From Daphnia pulex (Eukaryota; Arthropoda; Branchiopoda; Diplostraca; Daphniidae), in assembly GCF_021134715.1 (NCBI RefSeq), contig NC_060021.1, positions 8,216,501 to 8,280,500 on the forward strand: 64,000 nt of DNA. The letters are read 5' to 3'. The notes below the pieces were generated by a model. That model saw only the letters and a program-made list of their open reading frames with translations, was not told the DNA's origin and did not search any database. A program made the translations under genes and the position numbers. Of the stretch, positions 12,801-26,697 are shown in pieces; positions within the stretch are counted from its first letter, which is position 1, and every line of letters begins with the position of its first letter.

Positions 12801-15800
12801 GCCTCCGTTCGGGGGACTCTATCGCTGGGAAAACAAATTCTATGGACGTGTTGCGCGAGCTGGGCTATGCAGCTCGGCGAACCCGGTCGAGACTGACAGC
12901 CGGGGCCATTCAGGTTAGATTTTATGGACGCCGAGGAAGACGATATAGATATATATGTACATTTCTTTAACCCGGTGGCGCGCAGATATATTATGCATCT
13001 AGTATAACAGTATGTGTGTGTGTGTGTGTATATTTTCGTCCGCCCAGCAATGGCATAAATCTAAGCCGCGGTTTTTATAATGAGACGTCTGGAAATAGAA
13101 TTGACACATAAAGTAGTATGAAAAGCTTTTGCTGCTTTGCCGTTCGGTACTCTATGGCCTATTCGCTGGAAGAAAGAGAGAGAGAGAGACATGCACACAA
13201 CAGCACACATCGCACTGCAAACAAAAAAGTGAGATCTGCGCGCTGTGAGCCCCGCGAGAAACGTGAGCTTCAACGAGAGAGAGAGAGAGAGAGTCAGTTG
13301 GGGAATTTTTATCGCGTGAATGGATCATTCACGTCATCCGTCCGACACGACAGCCGAGGACAAAAAGGGACAGCAGCAGCAGCTCTAAAGGGCCGCGCGC
13401 GGCCGGGGTGTCGGACAGCTCAAGCAGTCAAGGTCCGTTTGATGTATATAGAGACGAGCGACAATGGCGAGAATCCAAAGTAGGCAAAAATAGACAAACA
13501 AAACGAATGAAACGGGGTGCGCACGCTCAATAGCTTCGAATTTGGATTCTCGACTGTCCTGTGTGTGTGTCTGATGTTTAGACACAATTGATGTAACGCA
13601 AAGTACGTAATCTTGTTCGTATATCTCCCAACTTTTTTTTTTTTTACCCCTCCCTCCTTTGTGTCTGTCACACACGAAGCAGCGGTCACGCCGGACAAAG
13701 AAAAAATAAGATTCCAGAGTCCATAGTACATATGACAGAAACCCATTTGAGTCAAACGTATCTGTTGTGGAGAGAAGCGCAAAGTGGGCGAAAAACCGTC
13801 TGTCGATTTGTCAACGATTATATTATATGGGCTGGTGTCATCGTGAGCGTTCCGGCTCGGTGGCTTTTGCGATCCCTTGGCGCGTATATATGAAATGTGA
13901 CGAGCTGAACACTTGAAACGACAATATCAACACAAACGTGTAACAGACAGAGTGTCACTTAAAAAGAGGCGACCAAGATAAGGCATCAGGTGTGTTGGAA
14001 TAGGCGTTATCTAATTGTTTAGATTTTTGTTAATGAAACATTCACGTTGAAACCGGATTGAAGTAATGACCCGAAGGTCGTCGGTTAAATGGAATCAGAT
14101 AAATAAATCTCGTTAGATTTATTTATTTATTTGTTTTCTTTTTCAAATGTTTTTGAATTTCGCGCACTTTCCGCACGGGAGCCCAAGGCTTTTCCTCCCG
14201 CCATTCTCGTATAAAGGTCTGATAAGGTTTTTATTTTTTTCGTCGGTTAGCGATTGTTTGAGAGGAGAAAATACGAAAGTCAGATGCGCAATATATGCAA
14301 AAGAGGAGTCGAACAATAGAGCACTAGCTCTTTTCAACAGAAATATGACGACGACGCCCTTCCTTCCTTCTTCATGGGAAAACATTTCAAAATAGCAAAT
14401 TGACCCTCCCTAAATTGTGCCGTTGTATCTTTTTTTCGTGATGTGTTCATCACAGTGCTCACAAAGTATTGGTACAATATGCATACGACATGATGCCTGT
14501 ACATCCCCCCACGGCGGGACTTTCAAAACCTCGCCAAAACGATGCGTATAACATATAGTAAACCGGTCTATGTAAATTCACCAGGCGCCGTTTATACCAG
14601 TTCATCAGACAATTGAGCCAACGCATGTAGCAACAAGTATGTATTACATACGACAGCAAACGGCTTTGTTCGGTCGACATCATCTGTGACTATTACGTGA
14701 TTCTTCGTTGAATGTCCATATCTAAATTTTTAAAAAGAAAAAAAGAGGAAACGATTCAATTGTTCGCACCGTGTGCGAGAGAGTTACGATGATGATTTTG
14801 TTCAACCATTTTTTACCTAGCTCCGTGTCTGATGCGCGTGAGTCGAGAATTGAGAAACAGACGTAACAACAAGTACTTCTAAAGAAAAAGAGTCACAAGT
14901 TATTTTGATTTTTCTCGTTGTTTTCAAGAGGCGTCCCCGTCGCGAGTTGGCCGTAAATCATTCGCCCGGCGTGCTGAACCGGGACCGGCTCTTCTTCTTC
15001 TTTTTTTCTTTTCTTTTTTTTTTTTACCTTGTGCGGTTTGAAATGTCTGATGGGCTTCGATTGTGTGCGGTAAGCCTCGAGGTGGTCTCTCTACGATGTG
15101 TACACGTAGAGACGTCTAAACCAGCAAGTACATTCAATCGTGGAGGCGCCATAAAAGCTGTGATTTGAATAATATCGGGAGAAGATATTATTTAGTGCTG
15201 TGTGGTGGTGACGAGGAATAAAAAGCGGAGATATCATAAAGAAAGGCCATCCCGAGAGTGTTACATAATGCTGTGTATATGACCAAAGTGCTGAAAAATG
15301 GTGTTGTGAGAACTTTCTTATAAGGGATTCAGGGCTGGCACCTCCGGCTCGTGCCACATTGAGCGCAAAACGGACCATCCGTGACGGATGCAATAGTGCG
15401 GAATCATCATACATAATATATATATACTATATATGAGTATATGGTGGTGCTCCTCTCTGAGGGTGATCTGTTATTTCAATGCGAAATTTACATTTTTCTT
15501 TGAAAAAAGCGGAGGCGGGAATTTGGCAATTCCCGGAGATTTTCAAAACGCTTTCGTGATGCCGGACTATAAGGCGAGGAGGAGACTCTGCTGAGAGGGA
15601 GGCGGTTATACAAGGGCTAGCGAATCAAAGATTGGGATGAACGTATTATATGGACGCGTGACTCCCGCAAAAAAAAAAAGAAATACATATACTTTAGCTA
15701 GCTGTACGAGTGCACACAGAGTTAGCGAGAGAGAGAGTCAGCAACGAGAAAGAGAGATGTGATAAACAACAAGAGGGTCAACGGGTCAAGGAGGACATTT

Positions 15801-18800
15801 CATGAAAACAAACTGCTTCTTTTTCGAGATTTTATTTTCCATCACTAGCCAAGGTTTTCTCTTTTTTTCTCTTTTTTTCGCCTGGCTTCTCCCAAGTCCT
15901 CCTCCCTCCCTCTTCAGACTGTCTAATAGCCCTGCTGTGTTGCCCCGGCACCCAGACTCTGAGGCGGCTCTCCCGCTCGTCAGGAGAGCTGCGAAAAACT
16001 CTCTTACTCATCCAGCAACCCAGTTGAGTAGAAACAACATCACTCGTCGTCGTCGTCTGCCATGAGCCATCACGAGGAACCCATTCATTCTTCACGATGC
16101 CCTTATGTTAAGACTGCCGACGTGGTTGACTCTCCGGGGTCATCCGCGTTTAGAGACGATGGCACGCGCATAATGTGAGCCAACCGCGCGCGCTAGCTCT
16201 GCTCCGCACCGGGCGACTATAGAGAGAGAACCAATTTCGATAATGAGACGAGCGTGAAATATTCAACGCCAATTACTATCGACTGTCCCGAATGGAAGCG
16301 AACACCATGCGATTTCACAGTTGGGCGTGGGGAAAATCGATAAGAATAGAAGATCTATTCATTTTAACGATAGTATAGTAGTTTCTCTAATAATAAAACT
16401 TTTTGAATTTTAGCGCCAATAACATTCAGAAAGTCTAATTTTTTTCTAATACTCGAGATGTGATGAAGAAAGAAACTATCCAAGACAAATTGAGAATCTG
16501 GAGAAGCCTGGAGCTGAGGGGAGAGCGGAGAAACTGATGTGTGATGGTAGAAAGAATGCGCGTCAGAGGTTCTTGCGTAATAATGATTGCCCTTAAATAT
16601 TATAAGACCAGCGCGGAACCATATTTAATGCGCATATAGAAGCTAGCGGCTGCGGCCTATAATATAAACCCGACCATGGATGAAAAATGCGTAGGAAAAA
16701 CCGCTATCTTATTCCTCCGTGTGTTTTTTCCTCTTTTTTTTCTTTTTTCTGACAAACAGTTTATTTCGTTTCTACTTCTGGCTTGCTGCTCATTCATTAT
16801 TGAGAATATAATTTGTTTGGTTATCTTATTTTTTTTTTCTTTCTTTTTTCTGCCTTTTTGTCTCTCGAGTGTACATATAGGAATAGTAGACACAAATGTT
16901 CTCACGCTCCCGCGTGTCACGGCGAGAATAGCGACCCCTCTCTTAGTTGGTTTCACTTCGGAAAGAGAGTTATAAAAAGAGCGTTTCAGAAATACACGCG
17001 TGACCCCATTTCGGCATCGTCTTCTTCTTCTTCAACTCTCGGCAGAACAATGCTGATATTTCTTTTCTTTTTTTTTTTTTTTTTTCCTCGACTTGTTTCT
17101 TTCATAAGTCGTTCGTCGTCCCGGCTGTGACACCCCCTTTTTTTTATTCTTTTGCCGGAGATCGCGGTTGAATGAATGTGAGACTACAGTATGGTATAGA
17201 CACAACGCCGGTGTAGTTATATTACATATAGATGCGGGGGGACTTATATGCATTAGTTCTAGCCAGAGCCAGCCGGCGTGTCTATGCCATTTGAATGAAA
17301 TTCAAAACTTGTTTCACATATCTTTTGGCGAACCGCGAGAGTGCCGCGCAGAAACCCCGTCAGATTATCACCAGACAGTCAGACAAAAGAGTTTCGATCG
17401 AATTATTATTCGCTGTCGTCGTCGTGGACAAATACGGACGAGCTTACTGGATGGAGTCCCAAGAAATCTAAGCAAATGAATGCAGCGTGCATGTTTGCTT
17501 TTTTGTATTTGTTCGAATTTTTTTTTCTTTCATTCAAACGCCGCTGGTGGTGAACGTCCGGCCTGGATTATTTCCCAGCTTCGTACAGAAAAATTACATC
17601 GTCTCGACGGTGCGCTGATTGTTCCAATTCTTTTCGCATTTGATATACCAAGAAAAAAAAAAAAAGAAGTTTCAAGGGGTGGCCCTCATTATCGCCATCA
17701 TTCTTTTGCGGTAGAAGAATTTGGAATAATTCAAACAAACAAATGGGAGCTGGGGGAAAAAAAGAAAAAGACCGCAATTCCAAAAACAGGAACAATTCAT
17801 CCGGAATAACAAGCGGCTACCGGGAATCTAATATATATAATATCGGATCGGGTTTTTGTGTGTGGGAGCTAGAGAAAGGTGATAATGTGCTATCAGAAAA
17901 AAGGAATAAATACAACCAAAAAAGGGATGTAGTGTATATAGGCATCTTAAATGTAACTAGCTCGGTGCGGTTGCTGTCGAAAACCATCAACTCAACCGCA
18001 CGTCTATTACACACTCCGTTTGTGAGCGCTACTTGTGTTTTTTGAAACTAAGCGGGAAACCGCTGAATTGTATAATTTCAATCAAATTGGAAATTATCCC
18101 TCATCAATGAATGAACCACATCCGATTTCCTCCCGACGGTTTTCTCTATCGCTTACCGCTAGATGGTGCGGACGGATCACGAAATCACGCACGAACTAAA
18201 CAAGTCCGCCCACTTTCCACCTGTTCGACCTTGCCCAAAAGGGCGCCCACTGGGGCTGTTTGGCGATGGGAGGTATTTTTATGTGTAGTAGTTAAAGAAT
18301 CACGACCCACTAGTTATTATTATTGTTAGACTATTACCCGCACGCAGAAAGTCAGCCAGCAGCACAAACCCTTGACTTTCGGCTCACGAGATGCCATCTA
18401 TCCGCGCACGAACGGAAGCTTTCGATCGGAACTCTTTCTGCCGTTCTTATATACAGGGGTTATATAAATATACAATCAAGCGAGTCCGTTCGGGTTGAGC
18501 AGTGATTCCGGCAACGCGTGTCACAAAGGTCATAACAACACGATATTATGTTGTCACCCTCGATTCCCGCGAAAGGAAACCGAAAGCTTGATCGGCCCAT
18601 TTTCTGATTCTTTCCGCCCTGATCGCTTTTGAATGCGATGCTTTTATTAGTACGTACGTAGTGTAGCATCCAATAAGCGTCGGCTATCGGATCTGACGAC
18701 ACTAGAGCCGACTAAATCTCACGGGGGGACATCTCAAGTCAAAAAGAGATTCATCTTCGCTCTATCTGATTCGAATTTCGACTGCATCGTTGATCGCGCT

Positions 18801-21800
18801 GTGTGGGATGCGAGTTGCATTCAGCACTGTATACACTACAGCCTATACTTCTCGGTTCCCGATATAGCCTATCCCGCCTACTACGCGTCGTAAAAAGCAT
18901 ATCTGTCGGTTGACTTTGACGAGACTTTCTCCGGCGTAGAAACTCGATTTGTCACTCACTTGCTTTGTTGTTATTGATTGTTTGTCCTCTTAGAGTTTGA
19001 CTTTGTTTTTTCTGCGTTCTTTCTTCTTGTCGTTTCCTTTCTTTTTGGTAGTCGTTTCCCAGCAGTGAAAGATAACAAATTCTTTTCGTGTTGCATTTTG
19101 CATTGATGACCTGATGGAATTTTGACCAAACAATAAATTTCACTAACGAGCTTACTCAGTAGCAAGGTTTTGTCTAGATGTTCCTGTTCTTGTCTGGAAA
19201 TGGATACGTGATAACGCTGCAATTCATTTCTGATTTCCACCAACATTTCTTCTTTATTTCGAATTGTGTTTAGGCCAATGGTAATCAATAGTTTAACAGG
19301 TCAATCAGTATGCGCTCGTATCTTAAATATCCAGTACTAAGTGGAAGGTTGCCTTACTGTAAATCTAGCGCGCACGTGTGTAGGGAAAAATCATGCATCT
19401 TGGAGAACTTCCGAACCTCGTCCCCCCTCTTGATCGTCCTTAACCTTTAATGATATTTTCTTTTAAGCTCGTTTTTTTTCTTATTTTCTTTTTTAAATTC
19501 ACAGTAGAGTAAGTCGAGATAAAGTAAAGCAGAACAAGCAAATTGGGGGGGGGGCTCTGTGATATTCAATTGAAGTACAATCAGGAGCAATAAGAGCTTG
19601 ACGTGAGTCAATGACGTGTCTCACTTAACGCTCGAACGGTATCGTGATCCGCACTCGGCAACACGTCCACATAATATTGACGATTCTAGATTTTCTAGTC
19701 TTACGCACTGTACCAACAAGAGAGATAGCCCTATAAATACGTCTTATTATTTGTGTTTGCTGTTGGATGAAATGCGCATTTGTCGCTACGTCAATTTTTT
19801 GTCGGCACTGATTTATTTAAGCCACGATTTGCGAGCGAATCGCCGGTTGACGCACTTTACATGATTACGTAATAAATTCTTGCGATAGATTTGATTAAAA
19901 CATCGGATAGTACGTCAGTGAATCGAACCAATTTTGGCGATTGGACGGCTTCTTCCTGCTTCCGATACCAATCTATTTTAGCCTATAGGCATACAGTGCT
20001 GTACAGCGGTTGTAACAATGTCGTAACGCAATTTAGGAAAAGCCATATTCGATTTGCCCACTAAATACATCCAGCCACAAGTGACCGTGTGCAAAGTGAC
20101 CTTAGTTAGCATAAGGGAACTTGAACTTCAGAAAAAATATGTAAGTTATTTAGCTTCATTGATGGCTTTGTTGATCGATAGCGAGTGGATCCAGTATGAA
20201 TCCAACACCTTGAATTTCAGTAGGACCTAATGGCTTGGGGAACTTTATTCTACCAAAATTGGGGATCTCCGCGAGGTCCCCCGAGTCCATACTTGGGGAA
20301 GTCGGTATAAACCGCGAGTTGCCCTGGGTTCATCTTTTCCTGCAGCTTCTCTGCTGTCGTAATTGGTGTGGTGCTGGGCTGATGTGCAATTGATGTACTA
20401 TATAAAAGAGCGAAGCGGAATCATGCCCTCGGGGAGTGAGTGTTACTTTTTGTTGTTTTTTTTTTTGTTTGTTTTTTTATTAATAACTTTTATTGATTGT
20501 GTTGCTTACACTAAAAAGGGTACAATATAATCAATAAGTGCATTTTCTTATAGACACCTGTAAAATTTGCAAACAAATAACTAATAGATACTGAAAGTAT
20601 TTCTAACGGAGTCTTACAGTGGACAATCAAAAACTCGAGCAGACAACAGGCGCAAGTGTTAGCTGGCGCATACACCGCAAATAGTCATTAAGGTGGAGTG
20701 CCCGAGTGCGGCAAATCGTTATACAAGTGCGAAAGCCAAGTGTCTACACAAATATGGGATAGAGAAAAGCTAACATGTAATGGATGAGCCAGATTTAGCA
20801 CCGTAATAGGAGGCGGTCGAGAGACATGTCACACGGTCTCTATTAGCGCGGGCCGCTTATTATGCGCAAATGAGTCGAGACTCGTGAGAAGTGGGTGGGA
20901 AAAAGAAGCTCAAAGACAGGTCTCGGTGCCAAATTCAACGAACTGACGTGGCGCTCTTTTATTAGCTAATTTAAACAAACCGCTCGGAAAGGAGTTTCTC
21001 CATTGCGCACCGATAGTACTACTCTGGCGTGCAAGTAATATGGAAAGATATGGGATCTAGGGGTGGTGTGATGTCGCTCGGCTATTTGGTCGGTCAGAGA
21101 AAATCCAGAGAACATCCAGATCGGCCCAGAGGAAATTCTTGTTGAAATATCGAAGAGTAACGAGACTTTTTATTACTGGCCAGACGTTGACACTAAAATG
21201 GGTACCGCGTTCAACCGCGTCCAATATTGGCTCAGGCGTGTCTTTTCTTTGGCGATCGCGCGGCTTCATTGTAATAACATTCCTCCGCACATATTTGAAC
21301 GATTTGTCTACCCGGGGTAAAAAGGACCCGAGAGCGTTTGAAGAGCGGGATAACTGGTCGCTGTATAACACAAAATTTTTTTTTTTTTAAATTTTTTTTT
21401 TCAAAATCTTTTTCCTTCAATGTCTATACCAAATTGGCAAACAAAAAATAAATAATAATAATAATAATAATTTAAAAAACAAACATTGAGAAGTTCAAGC
21501 CAGCGTGTTCGACATTGAAATGTATTGATTTTTTGTTTGCTTATTATTTTTTGTTTTGTTACGTCTCTCATTTTTATTTTGGTGGAGAGGCGTAGCAGAT
21601 TACACATCGATTATAAATCGGTCGATTTCATTGTGATGGGCTTTGTGGCTCGCTTTCATCAAGTTCGCTGTCACATCGATTGCTGACGATGATCATCCTC
21701 CTATTCTTCATCTTCTTCACTTGTCAATGATTCATCTTCATTTCTTATTGGGAGGGGAAGAGAGGGGGGGGGGAGTCTCTTCTCAGGGGATTTAAACCAA

Positions 21801-22972
21801 ATTCCCGTGTCTCCGGTATTTCAACATGTTCTTTTTATCAGTTATTAAGAGGAGAAAGAGAGGGAGCGTGGATGGGAGGGGCTGTTGTTGCTGTAAGAGG
21901 TGGTGCATTGACAAATCGTAATTTAACAAAAGGCGTTTAAAAAGTGAAGGAAGATCAAACAACAACAAAAGGAAGATTTCGGTGTGCATAATTAAGATAT
22001 AATATACACGGACAGCATATTACGTACATCATACAACATAAGGATAATAATAATAATAGTCATTACTGATAATACAGTATAGGTTCTTGTTTTGGCTGGC
22101 TTTTCTTCTGGCGATTCTTCTGTTGGTTCAATTTTAGTTTTTTTTTTTCTCAACAATAATAATATATATAATCTATGCAAATATCGGTCATAAAGTATAT
22201 ATATAATTGGAAATAAATATAGACGGGCAATTGATTGCTTTAAAGAAATGAGAACGAAAAATTTTCAAAGTAGCGGTACATTAAAAAACGCAATGTAAAA
22301 AATGAGGACCACCTTGCACGGAATAGTTGTGTCATAGAGATTTGTTTCTTTTTTTGTTTTTTAAGTTTTTGCATTTGGACAAAAAGTAAAAAAGAAGAAA
22401 AGAGAAGCTGTTTTTTTGTTTTTCAGCTGCCATATCAAGCGGCGGCTATACGCTATAGGCTGCTGTTGATATATCCTACGCATTTCTCTACAAGTTATTT
22501 CAAACGTTATAAAGAACCGTGCAGAAACACTCGGGACAAGGTTTCGGGGCGCACGATATTGACTCCGCTCAGGTGGTCGCTGCTGGAGAACATAGGAGTA
22601 CATCTTACAGAAGTTGAAATCCGGCTTGGTGACTAGAGATGTTTGTTTTAGTGAGAGAGAGAGACAGACAAAGTGGAGGATAGACAGGGAAGATGGATGG
22701 AAAAAAACAGGCCATCAACGACTAAATATCTCAGATCTGATGGCGCGATGATCGAATCACGTCGTTACATCGAGGGGAATGACTTTGACGTCAAAGGAGC
22801 AGCAACAAAATAGGAACGGTTGAGAGGGAATTCCAGTTGTTTCTTTTTTGAAATGAGTAAAAGTAATGCCTTAGAAATTCGAGGGTCAAAATTCAAATGA
22901 TGGTTTTTGAGACGGAACGCAGAGAAGATTGAGGGGGTGGCGGGGGGCGAGTAGGCGAACCGAAAATCCTGA
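6846..22972. other. Long gene-poor stretch
   Basis: No gene is supported over 16 kb. The stretch contains many CT/GA, CA/GT and poly-A/T tracts, a G10 run at about 19,545-19,554, and an AAT/TAA trinucleotide run near 21,453-21,472. A stem-loop lies at 8,670-8,754 (listed separately). TATA-like strings on the plus strand occur near 7,270 and at 20,399-20,408 (TATATAAAAG), but no coding exon could be tied to them. At 9,057 on the minus strand ATGGCG runs straight into GTAAGT, a possible tiny first exon without a convincing partner. A large gene with few short exons could be hidden here and would be missed by eye. Confidence 0.5.
8670..8754. repeat. Stem-loop with perfect 13-bp arms
   Basis: CTAACGTCTATAC at 8,684-8,696 is exactly reverse-complemented at 8,731-8,743. 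The outer hexamers AGCGCC (8,670-8,675) and GGCGCT (8,749-8,754) also pair across a small asymmetric internal loop. The terminal loop is 34 bases, longer than usual for a microRNA precursor, so the role is unknown. Confidence 0.75.
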
Positions 22973-24048
22973 TCAACGGATTTTGTTGTTGCTGCGCAGG
23001 TAACGCCAAATGTCGTCGTAGACCTCCTCTTGACTTTCTGCCGAGTCTCTGTCGTCATCCGCCCGGCTCTCGTATTCCGCATGGTTGTCCAACTGTGATT
23101 CGTCGGCCGGAATCGCTTGACTCCGCTTCTTGCGGCCACTGAGACGGAGGAAAGCAAATTTAGCAATTAGGAACAGCTTCGAATCAATCGCTGATTGTAT
23201 ATATTTGAACAGCAAATTCAATTTGTTCTATTGTATCAAAGAGATGATGCCTTGTCAAATATGTATACAATGTCTTCGCGAGCAAACGGAAGAAAGTCAG
23301 CGAATTACAATGAAATAGATATATTAGTAGACTCACATTTTGGATGGATCGACGTAGCCGTAGTATTTGCCCGATGACGACGTCATTTTGCCTTTGAGAC
23401 GGGCAATGGCCAATAAAGTCTGTAACTCTGCCAGTCGTTGATCGGACACTCTCTTCTGCCGGCTACCCCTGCTGCCATAACGTAAACAAATCGACGATCA
23501 ATATACTGAAATGCGATTCGTCCATAGCCAATTTACTGCTGCACAGTCATGTGTCAAATTTGAAAACGTCTGATGAACGAAATCGTTCAAATTAAGCCAA
23601 TCAAATTCTATCCCCGAATTGACAAGAGTCTAAAATGCTAATGCGTTACAGACTGTAATCAGATTACATTGAATCTTGCTGAAGGCTAATGCTGAATGCA
23701 AATTTGATACAAGTTGACGAGGAAATTGGAAACTCACCTCCAAGACGGGTATGCCTGAATGGAGACGGCCAGTAGGGCGAGAACGACCACCGCTATGAGA
23801 ACCGAATGTGCCAGTTTCTGATGCATTTTTCTTCTCTGATGTGTGTGTTTCCTTGGATGCTGCTACTCTGTTACTCTTCTCCGGTTGTTCGTCCTTAAGG
23901 AAATGTCGATACCAAAAAGTTCTCGCTTGGTATTGGACGACGAACGAAGTTGCAAAAAAAAAAAACGTTCGAAAAACTTTCACAGTTCCTTGAAAACTCC
24001 TTTTGACAAGAAGATCAAGTGTTGAGGTCGACAGTTGAGACGCTTACA
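22973..24048 (-). CDS. Prohormone/neuropeptide-like precursor, multi-exon
   Basis: Not matched to a named family with certainty. The coding exons are 23,826-23,738, 23,468-23,337 and 23,138-22,973, all with GT-AG borders; together they give 128 residues. A probable 5' untranslated exon ends at 24,048 (GTAAGC donor) and rejoins at 23,893. Residues 1-25 form a classic signal peptide (MHQKLAHS, then a Val/Leu/Ala core, ending SIQA). A dibasic site, QKR at 34-36, is followed by a 38-residue peptide (37-74) that starts VSDQRLAELQTLL and ends GYVDPSKI. Then come Gly75, the amide donor, and RKKR (76-79). An acidic 49-residue tail ends the protein. The layout predicts a secreted, C-terminally amidated hormone. 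LLAIAR at 48-53, the length and the Ile-amide end faintly recall CRF-like diuretic hormone (DH44). That is inference only; a novel peptide is equally possible. Confidence 0.72.
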
Positions 24049-24377
24049 CTTCGGCCGGAACTGGTGACTCTGCGTTGGAAGAGTAATCCGAACCGAAATC
24101 CAATAAACAGGTTGTTATGCTATTCAATGTTTTGTCTGTCGCTCCGAAATCGTCCCCAAAACTAATTTGAGAGACAGTAGTGATGGTGTCTTTGCGATAG
24201 AAGAGGAATAAGTTAGATGAAGATGAGCGTGATCAAAAAAGGCGCTGCTGGGGACTACGGGGAGTGAATGTGTATAACAGCTGTTGCTGAGTGTGCTGCT
24301 CGGCTTGACTTGGTGAACTAGCTTCCGCGACCAGCTCTGCTGTCTGTGTGACGTGCCTTGGTGCGGGTCTCGTGGTA

Positions 24378-24386
24378 TTTTATATA
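24378..24386 (-). promoter_or_regulatory. TATA box of the prohormone-like gene
   Basis: On the minus strand the sequence reads TATATAAAA, 330 bp upstream of the 5' untranslated exon's donor. A start site about 30 bp further on, near 24,350, would give a leader of about 300 bases ending at the GTAAGC donor (24,047). The assignment rests on position and motif only. Confidence 0.55.
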
Positions 24387-26697
24387 CGGCATGCGACGCA
24401 AAGAGCCGGCGACGCGGCTTCCCCTAGACACACGCCCACCTAGGGGAAAGAAGCTTATCTCATCGCGTTCAAAAGAACCCCCGAGAGCTGCTGCTGCTGC
24501 TGAGTGAGCGCGCGCCTCTCTCCCGAATCCACCCGGCCCGGCCCTATTGCGCTACTAACGCCGCCTCACTCACGTTTCCTTGGCTGTTGATGCCGTCCCT
24601 CTCCTGTTGCAATTTACAGGGGGAAAAAACAAAAGGGAGTTGATAAACGAAATAAGGATTGGCCCTCTTATTTTTTTGGTTGTTGTTACTATTCATTAAC
24701 ATATGAATGCAAATGAAGTATGAGGCAATTTTCCGTTTTTTCTGTTAGACGCTATTGTTGAACGATTAATCGGAAGACATCATGCCGCTAACAATACAGC
24801 TTCGTGGGTACTACCCACGCAGAAAATAAAGTTTCGATCCTGTTTCATTTCTTTGAAATCTCGAAAGACTTTCACGATAATTGGAAAAAAAGATAAAAGC
24901 ACAATAATCTGTAATAAAGAAAATAGCCATGTAAACCCCCGTCGTGATTATACCATGTGCAGCCTATATATTCTGTACATAAAACATTTCTCGATCCGCA
25001 CATACAAAAAAGGGCAATGACGGAAAGCTTTTGGTGATTTCACGATTCATCAATTGACGTCACAGACTTGTGTATTGTGTGAAGTGGGGGATCTCTCTCT
25101 CTTTCTCTGCTGTGTCCAAGTCGCGTCGTGTAGGTTTCCGCCGGGTCTGCTGTATGACGACAGACATTACACGACCGAGACTTTTTTTTTTCCCTTAAAA
25201 CACGAGGTCATACCGCCCCAAGGAGGACTTTCACGCCGAAAACATGGGATCCATTCCGTACGGGAAATTCAACCTCCTTATCAATCTCGCCCCCCCCCCC
25301 CCCCACATCAACTCCCGGCTCTGCCACATTGTAATCTCGGCAGACCCCGAAAATGATGTAGCCACAAATGGCTTGATTCTCTACACGTCTATTGTACATA
25401 CAAATCAAGAAAAGAGATCGGGAGAGCCAAGGCGATCTCGTTATTTTGAAACATGTGACTTGAGTGGCGCAACCAAAAGTTGCCGCTTGTTCAATTCAAT
25501 TCCACCGCGCCAATTGACATGCAGAGAGAAGAAGAAGAAGAAGTAGAAGAAGAGAAAAGCGCGAAATAAAAACTGGTAACTCCGCCATGGCGTCATAGTT
25601 TTTCTCGTCCGTGAAGGTTTTCTAACAGCGCGCAGCACTATCAGTATTCCATCAGTGTCATTTTGGCCTGGGTTTCTCCGAATAAAATAACACCCAGTAT
25701 CTCTCTCTATAAGTCAGACTCTGTAAACACACATCGGTTTATTTCAAATGGAGACCATCCAAATGAAATGGTGTTGTTGGGAGAAGAATTCTGTTGCCAG
25801 GCGCTGTATGGGGAAAGAAGCTAAGAAATATTACTGGACACAATTTGAACTGGCTTCTTATTCCATTCGATCTGTTCAAACTCCAAAGGCTATATGGTAT
25901 TTGTTTTATGGTTCGCCCAAAGGGCTAGCGCCCCGCCGGCTGAGCATACCATCCATAGTTGCGTCATAAGTTCCAAGTCCATGTTACGTTTTACAATCTC
26001 CGGGTCGACTCTATGGAATAACGAGGAGTGTCGTGTTTTCCAATCCAAGGAACGATAATTAAGAAATCAATAAAAATAGATCGAAAGAAATTATTGACTC
26101 GTCATTCAAAGATCCGGTTGTGACGTTTTTGACGTTCTGATTATTGAGTGAAATCACGCACCGACGGCGAGATTTTTCACACACGAATCGGTGAGTTTAA
26201 ACAATCTGCTGGGAAAAGAAGAAAACGCCGGGAAACGCAGAGCACAAAATGTGGATAGTACATCACCGGCCGCACTTCATCATGTCAATATAGTGTAGAG
26301 CATCCCTTGTCGAATAATATAAATATATATAGACGGATGCGATGCTGCTGCTGCTGTCCGGACATAATGCAGACGCGATCTGATGCAGCGGCACACGCCC
26401 GACAGTACACATCTCCCGGCCCGCTTTTCACGGTGAATCATTTCACGACAGCTCCCAACCGCATCCAGCAAGTTTTACCAGTTTGGTTTTTATGTGAGCT
26501 CATAGAGACATAGAAATAAAAAATGGAAAAAAAGGGGAAACCTACTGTATATTTATCAAACCGAACCGTATACTACGGCATTTGAATAATTTGTAGGCGG
26601 CCGTTTGAGGCCTGAAAGGTTTCCCGGTTTTATATCAAAGAAAAATGGTAAATTAGGTTTCAACTAAAACTTATTTCCTCAACTTATTCCCTAATCA
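24387..26697. other. Intergenic, no gene seen
   Basis: Nothing convincing is present. There is a C15 homopolymer at 25,290-25,304 and scattered CT/GA tracts. A plus-strand GTGAGT donor-like site lies at about 26,191 without a partner exon. The open frames are short and low in complexity. Confidence 0.55.

Noticed and set aside
20399..20436. TATATAAAAG followed by an ATG and a GTGAGT donor
   Set aside because: The ATG is only about 15 bases past the TATA box, upstream of where transcription would start, and no following exon was found.
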